From positions 1,490,501-1,554,500 of the forward strand of contig CANTUR010000240.1 in the NCBI GenBank assembly GCA_947683625.1: a DNA stretch of 64,000 bases, in the 5' to 3' direction. The notes below the pieces were generated by a model. That model was not told the DNA's origin and searched no databases. It worked only from the letters and a program-made list of their open reading frames with translations. The stretch comes from Mallotus nudiflorus (taxonomy: Eukaryota; Streptophyta; Magnoliopsida; Malpighiales; Euphorbiaceae). Of this stretch, positions 24,750-36,163 are shown one piece after another. Position 1 is the first letter of the stretch; each line of letters starts with the position of its first letter. The translations under genes and the position numbers were made by a program.

Positions 24750-25110
24750 TAGGGTCCATGCAATTTTATGATTCATGTAAGGATGTAATTTTAGGATTCA
24801 TGTAAGATGCAATATCGAGATTCATGCAAGATGTAATTTTAGGATTTATGCAATACACTATTTTTAGGATTCAAGCAAGGATGCAATTTCATGATTCACA
24901 CAAAATGATGGTGATAAATATGACATGCAAGATGTGCAATATAGTTTTTACTAAATGCAAAATGCATGATGTGATTTTGAGATTCAGGCAATAATGAATG
25001 TAACTTTCATATGAACGTGGTAGAGATGCATTTTTTTATTCAGGCAAAATGACATAATTTGGGATACATGCAGAATGATACAATTTAGGATTCATGCAAT
25101 GATAGAGTTT
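24750..25110. repeat. Degenerate short tandem repeat in A2
   Basis: Units of about 25-40 bp built on 'aggattcatgcaagatgcaa' recur at least seven times with substitutions and length changes. They lie just inside the 3' end, where Tat elements often carry variable tandem repeats. Confidence 0.6.
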
Positions 25111-26981
25111 TCACATGAATGATTCAAGCAAGTGAGGTAAGCACGTGATAGTGATATGCAATCAGGCATATGATGTGCAAGCAAGTGCATAAAATGCAAG
25201 AAATAATGAGATTAGGGTGATTATTATGAAATGCATGCATGCACAATTAAGATGTATAATTTGGTATGATTGTTATGAAATGCATGTATGTAATGTTATG
25301 CAAAAGGATGCAAGATTAATATAAAGGATAAAGATGTAATGGATGCATGTTACGCTATTCATAGGACCTTGATGCACTTGCTCTTTGTACAGGAGGAGGA
25401 AACACAACAAAAGATTAGTAAATGAAACAAGGTAAGCTAAAATAAATAATCATGAATGCTCATCATTTTATAGTTGAAAAAGTGTTTATTATGTGTGCAT
25501 AATGTTGAAAGGAATAAGATGAGAATATATGTCTGATGTGTTCGTACAAAGATGCAGGATGGCTACAAAAGGAATATGGTTAGTATATCCATGTTATGTA
25601 CATGTGATGAAAAGGAATTTAAGAAAATTGGTTAGTGTTTCTTGTACATTTATTAATGTTAGATAAGTAAATGATGAGTGATGCATGGTATGTGCCTACA
25701 AAAGAAAAGGGTGAGCATGTATGCATGGAGTGGATGCAAAAATCCTATGATGGAAAAATGATTATTCCTACAAGAAATTGTGGTTAGTACATGCTATCTT
25801 CATGTATTTGGTTTATGCATGATTAAAGCTGGTTAGTTTTCCTGCATAATGAACAAACTAGTCATAAGCAAGCTCTTGCCTTTAACCTTATTTTTCTACG
25901 AGGTCATTCAGTCTCTTTTCTAGGTGGGTTTTGAACCTATAGTCATTAGCATACCATGGTTCCGCTCTCAGAACTAGGCTATTTTGATTTATGTTAGTCA
26001 AAACCAAAGGGTAAACTGATGAACGATACTCAAATGTGTTCGAGTTAATCATACAATGTCAATGTGATGGTCAATTATTAGGCTTTAAACAATGTCTAGA
26101 GCCCGTATGCACTCATATGCATAAGACCCAGGTCAATCAAAGGAAGTCTAAGTTCATGCCCCACGTCGATATTCAATATGTTTACTGTGAGTCATAAAAG
26201 TATCATTTGATAGTTGACATTTTAATTTTTGCCAACATAAAGGTCCATAATCTAGTTAGATTCTTAACACATTCATTTGATTTGATAAGGATAAATAGAT
26301 GACATGTCATAGGTTCCATCATCGAGGGATGTTGTTATTTGTTCATTTGTATAGACTATTTAGGCTGAGGTACATGATTCTCATCATTCCTCATACTTTA
26401 GGCTCACATGAAGTATATAAGAATCATGTGATCTTGAGCATATATTTTCTATGAAAACTGACATTACGACATCATTTAATAATAAACACTATAAGGGTCA
26501 TGCCATTTATGAATATCAGGTCAAACGGATAGCATTAGGATAAGGATAGCATGCATAGCTTGGTGGAACCCTAGTGGATGTTCCTAGTAGTTTATCTACA
26601 TGAGCTGAGTTAGGGTAAAAGGCTAAGGGTTCCTTTAGTGAGAATGCCCCCATATGACTAGGTTTACAAATTATGGTCAATAAGTCTAGCATTCTTTTAA
26701 TAACTCAGTCACGCCCCTTAAGGACTTGGGTTATAGACTCAAGTCAGATGAGTCCAATGAATGTACGAGTAAAGACTAAAGGTGATAATACCATATCTTC
26801 ATCGCCTCATGACTTGAGTGGAATCATGGTGGCAATGTCATTTAGTATTATTAAGGCTTTTAGGGACAAGTGGTGCACGTGTGGTGTGTAGTGCAAATGC
26901 AGTGGTGAGGGGCTCTATACAATTGAATATTGCATAATGAGAAATAGTTATTTTCTAGTTGATCCCTCTTACTTAGAAGTT
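25111..26981 (-). other. Element A2 leader and repeat-rich internal region
   Basis: No gene. The part from 26980 down to about 25630 aligns in reverse complement with the A1 leader (for example 'tctcattatgcaat' and 'aataaatgtacaa' are shared). Beyond the point where A1 starts gag, A2 continues with further copies of a unit containing 'actaacca...ccttttgtag', so gag-pol has been replaced or lost at this repeat. Confidence 0.55.
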
Positions 26982-26997
26982 CCTAGTGGAGTCACCA
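26982..26997 (-). other. Primer binding site, element A2
   Basis: The minus strand reads TGGTGACTCCACTAGG, 3 bp from the LTR end. It is the counterpart of 13969-13986 in A1 and of 59248-59264 in C. Confidence 0.7.
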
Positions 26998-27000
26998 CTG

Positions 27001-28126
27001 TGAGCGACCTCAAATTTCTTTATTTTGGTTATTTATTACTTTATTATATAGTGTAGCAGGTCTTTTCATTTCTGAGGGGCATGGCAGGTTTACCTAATAG
27101 GGACAAATGATTGGTCTTGGGGGGATGAGATGCTTTTGATTTTATGGAGTCACCACCTGATTTTTAGAAAACTAAGGAAAGAAAGGGAGAACATCAAGTG
27201 ACTCAATGAGTATTGTCCCCAACAAAGATTTCTATGTTTGGGGATTGTATATACTTTTTGACTATTTCTCATTACATGATATTCGATGTATAGCTACCAC
27301 AACACCATACTTTTAGTAATGACAGTTCATATAGCATTCACACAGCACATTAGATAGTATAAGGCAATAAAGCTGAAAATTTTATTACATTACTTTCTTG
27401 ATAAAATACGTATAAAAAAGGAAAGATTGTGAAAGATAAATCCAATATGATTGATCTACGAGAATAAAATTACCATTTACACTTCTTAAATGATAGGATG
27501 ATCATGCTACTAGCGATTATTTATGTTATAATGATGTATAATGATAATACAAAGGATGTGTGAGGTCATCACTAGATTGAGAGCATGATGACTCTATTAT
27601 AGGACATGAACTTTTCACATTATTAACATTTACTATGTGATTTCATTTAAAAATAGAGGATGAATAATGATGATGTGAAATGAGCATAATAAAGCATATA
27701 TTATTCATAAAGCATCCAAGATTACTAGTCTCATTACACAAGCACAACAGTATTCCCAAATGCTAGAGATAGTAAAATAAAATGCAATACAATAAAATAA
27801 ACTTGATAAAATGATTGTATGGTCCTCATACTTGACTAAGCTTGTGTGAGCTTTGAAGCTTTAGCTTTAAAAGATTATCAAGCTTTCCTCGTCAAGAGGT
27901 TCAAAATGATAGTAGAATGAAGCTAGATTGTATACCTTTAAAGCATGCTTTGACAAAGATGAGGCTTGGTTTGGTAGAAAGGGGATCTAAAAACCTAAGG
28001 GGAAGGCTATGGGAGAGCAAAAAGTTTCTGGAAAGGGGGTTTCCAGTGCCTTTGATTGGATTAATTTTTGAGTGTGCGTGTATTTCTACTTGCTTCCCTT
28101 TCAAAATGGGGTGTAGAATGGTCTAT
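27001..28126 (-). repeat. 5' LTR of element A2, cut by element B
   Basis: Starts (plus reading) TGAGCGACCTCAAATTTC and matches 22752-23860 in the same orientation, but stops at 28126 where the TGTAGACACTC end of element B begins. The missing remainder of this LTR was not found elsewhere with certainty. Confidence 0.8.
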
Positions 28127-28347
28127 TGTAGACACTCAATTTTAGGATGATAAAGTGTGGATGCGATAGAGGACTCCGATGATAAAAATGTTATAAATAG
28201 GTCTTAAATACTTGAAGTTTGAAACCTTAAAATCTAAATGTATTTCAAAAGAGTTTAATTGGTTTTTTAAGGACTTAATTGTAATTTTTTAGGACGTATT
28301 TGAAAAGTTTAAATAATTTCAAGGTTCTTTTTGTAATTAAAAAAAGA

Positions 28348-28425
28348 GATTGGAATTCTATAATTCTCATTGGAATTCCAAAATTTGGATCGGAATTACA
28401 CAATTCCGGTTTGAATTATGCATGT
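28348..28425. promoter_or_regulatory. Palindrome array in U3 of element B LTR
   Basis: Units such as GGAATTCTATAATTCTC and GATCGGAATTACACAATTCC repeat at about 20 bp, each an imperfect inverted repeat around a G/AATC-type core. The array ends about 165 bp upstream of the TATA box at 28589. It is shorter and more decayed than in C. Confidence 0.55.
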
Positions 28426-28588
28426 TCTGTTTATTTTTTTTTATTTTATTTCAGTAAAAAAGTTGGTTTCCTGAATTTTCATTGATCAAATCATATTTGT
28501 TTGAATTTTTAGGAAATTAAAGTCCTTTTAAAATTAAAGCTTTGTGAAAAAAATCATAGTAGGATACATTTCTTAGCTAGGTTTTTTC

Positions 28589-28596
28589 TATAAAAA
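28589..28596 (+). promoter_or_regulatory. TATA box of element B LTR promoter
   Basis: TATAAAAA, followed 20-40 bp on by a GCTCTCACACAGG segment, a plausible start of the transcript. Its position within the LTR (about 460 bp from the LTR start) agrees with the TATAAAA of the C LTRs. Confidence 0.6.
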
Positions 28597-30346
28597 CTAG
28601 ATTGGGCTCTCACACAGGGGAGAGAGGAGAAGAAGGGGGAGACATAAAGAAAACACTAAAACTTTCTTTGGGGAATAGCTCACCTTTTAAGTTTTTTTTT
28701 TACGATTCTCTCAGCTTTCTTAGTACTAGAAGCTTTTTCTCTTTTATAGCAAAAAATATATATTGCCTTATCATTTTGTTTGTCTTTAAAGCAAGGAGAT
28801 TTTGAGAAGAAGAATAACAAGTTTTTTAAAACCTACTTAAAAATAACAGTGATTTATACTAGTATGAGGAGCAACCTATAATGCATCCATAAGCGTCATC
28901 TTCTTCCTTCCTACTTTCCTTTATTTTTATTTTATTATTGATTTTACTAAATTTTAATATTATTTGCTTTTTTTATTTCTTATTCACTAATCATTGTTTG
29001 TTCTTTTGTGTTTGTGATTATGGATGGGATAACAAGATGATCCTACTTAAAGAACAAAACCCATGAAGGTCCATGGAATGCCATGGATTAAACTTTATAG
29101 CTAAACATAGTTTCTAGGTTTTTTAATTATTTTGATTTTGATTTTGTCTTATTATTTTTGGGGTTATATTAATTTATCATTTCTTATTATTTTCAATAGC
29201 TCATTATAATAGCCCCAATAGTGGGAATAATGAAATCATGTGTGTGATTATGTCTATTTTAATTAATTGGTTAGTAAAATTAGGGTTTTAATTAGGCAAC
29301 TAATTAAAATTAATAGCTATAGAAATCATTAGGTTGTTTAATTAAAATTGAATTAGATATAAGTCGATAGAATTAGTGTTGCTTGTTAATTATTTATTTT
29401 ATTTGATTGTTTAAAGTCACTTTAATTAAATTAGGATTTTTAGAATAATTTTAATTGATTTGTTTGATCTTTTATTTAATTGCTTTGATTTTTTTTTTAT
29501 TATTTTTAGGCTTGTTTATTTATTTTTATGTGTTTTGGGCCCTAAGCCCATGTTAGGCTTTAACCCATTTAAATAAATTTAGGCTATTTAGGTTTAATTA
29601 AGAAAAATGCATCTTCAAGTTCATAATTAATTATATTTAGAGTATAGTTAACTTAGGCCTACTTAGTTAATTTAGACATAGGCCCACTTAATTTAATTAA
29701 TTTAGACTTAGCATTAATTTAAGCCTTTTTGTAATTTGTAGATTTAAGATCACTTTTAAAATAAAAATATGTAGAATTAGGGCCATTAATTTAAATACTA
29801 CATAATTTGTAGATTTAGGCCCATTTCTAGAATTAAAATAAAAAGACTTTGGGTTCATTTAATTAAAATTAAATAGGAATTAGGCCAATTAGTCTTTAGG
29901 CTCATTTGTAAATTAAAACAAGTAGATTTAGCTCATTTAATTAAAATTAATATAGATTAAACTAACTTAGGGATTGTTGAGTGCATTATTTACATGTATT
30001 TTTCATAACTAGTTTGCCTGGAGTTGATTGTTTTGATAAGGGTTTATATGAAATTGCATGTAAATAAAGGATAATATAATAATTCATAAAGTAATTCTAA
30101 ATGAACACAAGACTAAAAGAAGTTGGTATTCCGTATCCAAAATCTCCTGGTTATGGTGTTGGCTTTCTTTTAGGGAATCGAGTACCATAATTTTTCGATT
30201 TTTCCTAGTTATTACCCTGAGTGGTGACTCCTCATCTCCACGCCATGTCCTTGTGACAATGGTTAGTGTGTTCTCTAGAGCCCTAAGCTCAAATAGTGTC
30301 ATGGTTGCTAAAATCTTTAGCAGTCGTTAAACCCCACTATCTACAA

Positions 30347-30364
30347 TGGTAACTCCATTGGGGA
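30347..30364 (+). other. Primer binding site, element B
   Basis: TGGTAACTCCATTGGGGA one base after the LTR end; mutated copy of the TGGCGACTCCACT site in C. Confidence 0.7.
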
Positions 30365-31139
30365 TAAAAGATACTTATTATACTTATGTTCTTTAGAATT
30401 ATTTTATTAATTATTATTTTATTCTTGCATTCATTATGCATATCCCTATTAATCGATGGTGTTGGTTTATGGCCTCATGATTCCATTAGCTTCATGGGAT
30501 TGTAAATTGGCTAACCATCACTCTTAGCCTTAACTCGATTCAAGAGAGAATATTGGGCTTATCTTACCATAGTCTATAACCTAAGTCCTAAAGGGGGGGG
30601 GGTAGTCTTGTCTAGATTTTGCAAAGGATGTTAGCCCCTCTAACCTTGGCCTGTTACTCAAGTCTTAAAGGAGGGCATCTTGCTAAGGGAACCTTGACCT
30701 TTTTCACCGGACTTAGCTCATGTAGTGGCCTAGTAACTTCCTTTAGGATTACCCAAGTTGGTTGTGAATGTTTCCATGAGGTATTTCTATCTATAAAAGC
30801 CCAAGCCCATACTTTAAAAGCACATTTGGGCCAATAAATATTGGGCTAATCTTTTATACCTAGAAATGTTATTTTTATGCTTTTATTACTTTGAGAGATT
30901 GGCATATGCATCAATTGTTGATATCCCTTGTTGATATTAAGGTCAAGAAAAAAATCCTAGGAAAAGAGACTCGCCATTAAATATATGTGTGGGAGGATTA
31001 ATGTTGGAAGGATGTATATACACTTGACTTGTTTGACTTACGACTTGTTGCATATCACGTGCATCATGCATACATGCATACATGTATCATACTAACACTT
31101 TGTTTTTTAACCATGATAGATTTATCTAGATCTTCCTAT
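30365..31139 (+). other. Element B untranslated leader
   Basis: No gene. Contains two versions of the leader motif: AACCTAAGTCCTAAAGGGGG near 30578 and ACTCAAGTCTTAAAGGAGGG near 30656, followed by CTTGCTAAGGGAACC. The short open frame at 30619-30837 runs through these repeats and is not considered a gene. Confidence 0.6.
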
Positions 31140-33061
31140 GCTTGGAGTTGAAAAGGTGGCCAACTAGTAAAAATTGATTCAAGTCCACAATCAATTTCAA
31201 ACGAGATCCTTAGCAGACTAGAAAGGAGTCCTATTAATCCACTCTACCTATAAGCTGCACAAGCTAAACAAGAAGAAAAAATGGAATAACAAGAGGGAGG
31301 AAACTGGACTCTAGAGGACGTTAAAGGGACATTGACGGATGACAGAGAGCAATGATGCAAGATGAACTAAGATAAGCTCTAGCTAGATTAACACCACCAC
31401 TTATTACTACTACACCTCCCATTGCGTTCAATCCACCTATTGTGGGCACACCACCTGCTACTAATGATAATTCTGCCAAGAATATGCCTACAATGGAAGT
31501 GAAATTAGAGGATGTTAAGAGTTACATGGTTGAAAAAGCAAAAAGAGAATCACTTGAACAAGTTCAAGAGATGGAATCCAAGTAAATGAAAGCACTGACC
31601 CAGAAGATGTCTAAAATAAAAGAAATGATGAGAGGAAAATGCATTGAATACTCGTTTGACTTTGATCATATGATGCAATTTGAGGAAAATAAGTTGCATG
31701 ATAAGTTCAAGATGCCACAGTTGTAAAAGTTTAATGGTACTGGAGACCTAAGGATCCACCTTAGTCAATACACAACTACTATGAGCATCACTAAGGCTCC
31801 TTTGTCTGTAGTTACCAAGTTGTTTATATTATCTTTAGAGGGTATGGCTGTCAATTGGTATCATGGGTTGGAGAAGTCTATCTGAGCATACTGGAGGGAA
31901 ATATATACTATTTTTCTGAAGCAATATGACTATAACACCAAGCTTAAGGTATCCATCAGGGATTTAGAATTGACCAAGCAGAAACCTAATGAACCATTTT
32001 TTAATTTTCTTACTAGATTCATGAATAAGGTAGGATTGATAAAGAACAAATTGGCCGAAAAGGATCAGATTAGGATGACTATACGAAATGTGTTATCCAA
32101 TATGGTTTGGAGGTTATAAATGATGAATCCCAAAATGTTTGTAGACTTTTATGATGATGGGTTGCAAGCTAAGGAGATCGAAAGCAAAAAAAAAAAGATG
32201 GCTAGAAGCACCAGAGCAAGATGGGTACCTAACTCGCGGCATACAACAAAGAAATGCTAGTCAAATTGTGGGAGTCCATGCTATTTAACAACCCAGCAGA
32301 TTCTTGAACTTTAACCAGCCCTTATCTAAAGTCCTATACCGTTTGATCTAAAAAGACCTCCTTAGACCCTTAACCCCCTTTAGACCACCAAGCCCAAATC
32401 TCTTTAGATTTGACCCAAATAACTACTATAAATATTATAAAGTTGTTGGCCACCCGACTGACTCTTGCATGCACCTTAAACATGAAATTCAAAACCTTAT
32501 ATACTGAAGAAAAATCACAAACCTTGAGAAATCAAATCTAAGCCCAAACACCAAAAACAAACCTTTCCTAAATTACCGAAACATGCCACCTACAACTGCC
32601 ATGATGATTAACTAAGGAGTTAGTATGGAAGAAGTGCTATAAGGACCCAGACATCAAAATTAATGAGAAATCTCTTAATGCCCCTAAAGGTGAGGAAAGA
32701 ATAGAAGACTTGTTGGGACAACCCTTAGGAAAGTTCAACTATAAGGTGTTTTATTCCAAACCAGCTTCTTTCGATATATCCATTAAGTCGATCATGCCTA
32801 TAGGATGAGGTGATGAATTTGATGATAAGAAAGAGAAATGCATGGTTGAGGTGTGGAAAGATGGAAAGAAGGATCAGACCATTGGGGTTATTGACATCTA
32901 GTACAATTTTGATGCAAAAGGCACAGAAGGTTATAATATGTGGGCTGATAATCTAGAAGTTAGTCATGTCACTAGAAGCGGTAAGGGTTATAAACTGATG
33001 GAGAAGACTAGAAACAGAAGAAATTATTAAAAAAGAAGATAAAGATGAACATGATGATTAC
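31140..33061 (+). pseudogene. gag: Element B gag and linker
   Basis: Frames broken by many stops match C gag step by step: the N-terminal helix (near 31270), the proline-rich segment (31390-31460), then the gag core (31800-32120: VTKLFILSLEGMAVNWYHGL in one frame, ARMTIRNVL-like after), a zinc-knuckle region (YYKVVGHPTDSCMHLKHEIQ near 32440-32500) and the linker LLGQPLGKFNYKVFYSKP (32710-32760). Translation needs many repairs, so it is non-functional. Confidence 0.75.
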
Positions 33062-34111
33062 TTGATCCTTGAACAACTTATGAAGGCAAAAGCAAATGTG
33101 AGCATTTGGGAGCTCTTGATGCACTCAAGTAACCATAGAAAATCTCTGGTTAAGGCTCTAGCAAGGATGAACATTAAAACTACTACAACCTTTGAGGTAA
33201 TGGTGGCCAAGGTTACTAACAAGAAGTATGCTGTTATTACCTTCTCTGATGAAGATTTACCCATGGAATGGAGGAATCATAATAAAGCCTTACTGATTCC
33301 AACTAAAGTAAGAGGGAAAAGGACCAATTAGGTGATGGTAGATGATGGGTCTGTAATTAATGTTTGCTCGCTACAGATCCTACCTAATTTAGGAGTGAAG
33401 GTGGATGATTTAATAAAATTTGACCTTATAATTAAAGCTTATGATGACAGTACAAGGAATGTAGAAGGAACATTTATGGCTCATATAAAAATCGAACATA
33501 TAGAGGCCATGGTGGAATTCACTATACTAGATATCCTTGTCACCTATGCCTTACTTTTGGGTAGGCCTTGGTATCATACTTTTGGAGGAGTGCCTTTAAC
33601 TATTCATCAAAAGGTAAAATTCCTAACAGATGGAGAGGTTGTGACCTTAAATACTAGTATGGACAAAACTATATCAGCAGTTGTGGATAGTCAGAAGTAG
33701 TTAGTTACCCCTCCTCATTTCTAAATAGTTATGATTTCTAATGGAATTGAGATAGATCGAAGAGTTCTGAGAATGATCAAGAATATGAATTATTGACCTA
33801 GACAAGGACTAGGAAGGAATGAATAAGGAAGCCTAGAGCTACTAGATTTCAAAGGCCAAAATGATACCAGAGGATTGGGTTATACAAGAGTTTGGTATGA
33901 CAGTAAAGGAGCTAGAAGAAGATTTTTCAATGAGAATAACTTCTTAAAGACTGTGGGACCACTGAAGGATAGATTTGGCAAAGAAAAAAAAAAGAAAAGC
34001 TCTACTTGGGTGAGAAAGAGCCTATCCAAGTAATTGGTGTGAATATTCCTAAGTTTGAGATCTTCAAGAAGCAGATAGTTAAGAATCTAGTGTAGGAAAA
34101 TAAAGACAAGG
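33062..34111 (+). pseudogene. PR: Element B protease and following linker
   Basis: 33062-33331 encodes the pre-protease domain (LMKAKANVSIWELLMHSSNH, ITFSDEDLPMEW); a stop then separates 33332-33700, which holds the protease core: MMVDDGSVINVCSLQIL, LIIKAYDDSTRNVEGTF, VEFTILDILVTYALLLGRPW. The active-site motif is DDGS. The next segment, with several stops, carries the G-patch-like stretch (near 33790-33830) and the PKFEIFKKQIVKNLV segment, then is interrupted by the solo LTR. Coding continues at 36164. Confidence 0.85.
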
Positions 34112-36158
34112 TTTAAGCACCTAATTTTAGGATGCAATTGTGCACAAATATGACATACGTACCTATGATAAAATTTATTCAAAAATTGAACTTGGTTGTT
34201 GAATTTCTAGACTTTAAAGACTAAATTGCAATGTTTTTAGGATTTGATTACAAATAAGTCAATTTTTTAGGGGTCTTCTATTAATTAAAAGTTAAAAAAA
34301 ATTAAAATTAGGATCAACATTTTTTGTGTAATGTCGATCGACATTACACAATATAGATTGGCATTAGACAATTTTGATCAGCATTGCATAATGCCAACAA
34401 ATAAAAGTCCCATTTTTTCAATTTTTTCATGTATTTTTTCTTATTTTTGTTGATTTTTTTAGTGTTTTGATTGTTTAGAAATTGAATTTTTATTATTAGT
34501 TTTATTTGAAATTTTTTTTTATGCATTCAAAACATTCAAAAATCAAATCTAATCACTCTATTTTGGAGGGATAAGTTTATTCCTCCAAAGGAAGAAGTTA
34601 ATACACAAGCAGACTCTGTATTTAAAAATAGAGTCTACATGTGTGCGGGGGGAACATTTTTAGGGAAAACTCTTAGACTCACACAGAAAGAAAAGGCGGA
34701 GACTCACACATAAACCCTAAAAAACTTAGATGCCATTGAGAATGCCATGTGCACCAAAAATTTCGATATTTTTTTGTCAAAGCTCTTTCTATATGGTTCT
34801 TTCAACAAGAACGGTCTAGCATTGTTTTTTAAGCCTCTATCCAAAATCAAACAACAAGTCAAAAACAACGATGACAATCTCAATTTGAGAGGCTATCTCA
34901 AAGGGTATGCACAATATTCATTTTTTTCTTCTCTTCTTTTTTTGTGATTTATATTTTATTTTGTTATTATTTTATTATTTAATTTCACTACTAATCTGAT
35001 TACTTTTTTTTATACCCGTATGTGGATTGAGGAGGATACTGCTTGTGTTTAAACTGAACAAAAGGTCTATGGAATGCCATGGAAGAACATGTGTTGTTTT
35101 CCATTAGAATTTAGGGTTTTATCTTTATTTTTTCATTTTGGTGTTCTGCGTAGTTATTTTAATTCATGGCTTTATAATTGTTAAATTTTAATTTTGTACG
35201 TAGTTTGTAATAGCCCTAGTAGTGGTAATAGTAAAAGATTAAATTTTTTTCATTTAAAATCAATTAGTAATTAGGTTCGATTGGATAAAAAATCAAATTA
35301 AAATCAATGGTGGCTTTAGTTAATTAGGGTTTGTATGTAATTAAATTAGGTTTTTTAAAAAATTATATGTGAATGTGTTTTGATTTGATTTTGTTATGTT
35401 TTTTTATATTTTTTTTTATGTTTTTGGGCTTTTTTATTTGTCTTTGGGCCTCAAGCCCACACTTAGGTCCAACTCACTTAATAAATAGGCTTAAAAATGG
35501 TTAAGGACTTTAAATAATTAAAATCAATTTAGGCCCATTAGGTTAATTAGATTTTAGGCCCATTTGGTTAATTAAAACTTGATTAGAGTTAGGCCCACAA
35601 ATTTAACTTTTCTTTAAAATTGAATAGACTTAAGTCCATTCCTTAGATAAACTTAAATAAATAGATCTAGGCTCATTAATTAATAAAAAATGTAGGCCCA
35701 CCTTTAGTCCCTTTTGCACTTGTAAATAAAATGTAAATCTAACTAACTTTTTAATAAAATTAACATTGTTTAGACTTAGGGACAACATGATCTTGAGTTC
35801 ATTTTTATGTGTAATTTTATTGACTAGATGCCTAGGGTTAGATGGATGTCAAATAAGGTTTAATAAAATTGCATGCAATTAGAGGATGAAATCATCATTT
35901 ATAAAATTATTCTAAATGAACATGAGACTAAGAGAAGTTAGTATTCCATATCCAGAATCTCTTGGTTGTGGTGCTAGCTTTCTTTTAAGGAATCGAGTAC
36001 CACCTTTTCGATTTGTCCTAGTTATTACCTTGGGTGGTGACTCCTCATCTCTATGCCATGTCTTTGTGACAGTGGTTAGTGTGTTCTTTAAGGCCCTTAG
36101 CCTAAATAGTGTCACGATTGCTATAATCTTGGACACGCACTAAACCCCGCCTTCTACA
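34112..36158 (+). mobile_element. Solo LTR of the B/C family inside element B
   Basis: It begins TTTAAGCACCTAATTTTAGG (for TGTAGACACC...) and ends ACCCCGCCTTCTACA. Flanks are CAAGG (34107-34111) and CAAAG (36159-36163), a TSD with one change. Removing it and one flank restores the reading NKDKV-IKKVIEKI, equal to KDKVMKTVAEK in element C. No primer site follows, so this is a solo LTR from an insertion into B by a relative. It keeps a palindrome array at 34318-34398 with different arms from the other LTRs. Confidence 0.93.
34318..34398. promoter_or_regulatory. Palindrome array with altered arms in the solo LTR
   Basis: The best unit is AATGTCGATCGACATT, a perfect 16-bp palindrome, followed by ATAGATTGGCATT and AATTTTGATCAGCATT variants at about 20-bp steps. 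Compared with AATTCCGATCGGAATT in the C LTRs, both arms have changed together while CGATCG is kept. Confidence 0.65.
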
Positions 36159-36163
36159 CAAAG

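Larger units (their letters stand above)
22752..28126 (-). mobile_element. Element A2: inverted A-family element lacking gag-pol
   Basis: Two LTRs in minus orientation (3' LTR 22752-24564, partial 5' LTR 27001-28126) enclose only leader and repeat sequence. A primer site (26982-26997) and a polypurine tract (24565-24576) are present, so the structure is a non-autonomous or deleted derivative that could only move with proteins from a complete relative. It interrupts the A1 integrase. The right LTR is cut by element B at 28127. The 5 bp left of the insertion are CATTA; the matching right copy is not visible. Confidence 0.8.
28127..30345 (+). repeat. 5' LTR of element B (2219 bp)
   Basis: It runs from TGTAGACACTCAATTTTAGG to ...CCCCACTATCTACA. 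The same family as the LTRs of C (45029-47114, 59266-61478), the solo LTR (34112-36158) and the start at 63621. U3 holds a palindrome array (28348-28425) and a TATA box. A polypyrimidine and AT-rich region full of 'aggccca/gggcct' motifs follows. The last 270 bp (GATTCCTGG-like segment near 30120-30345) are the best conserved part among all copies. Confidence 0.85.
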
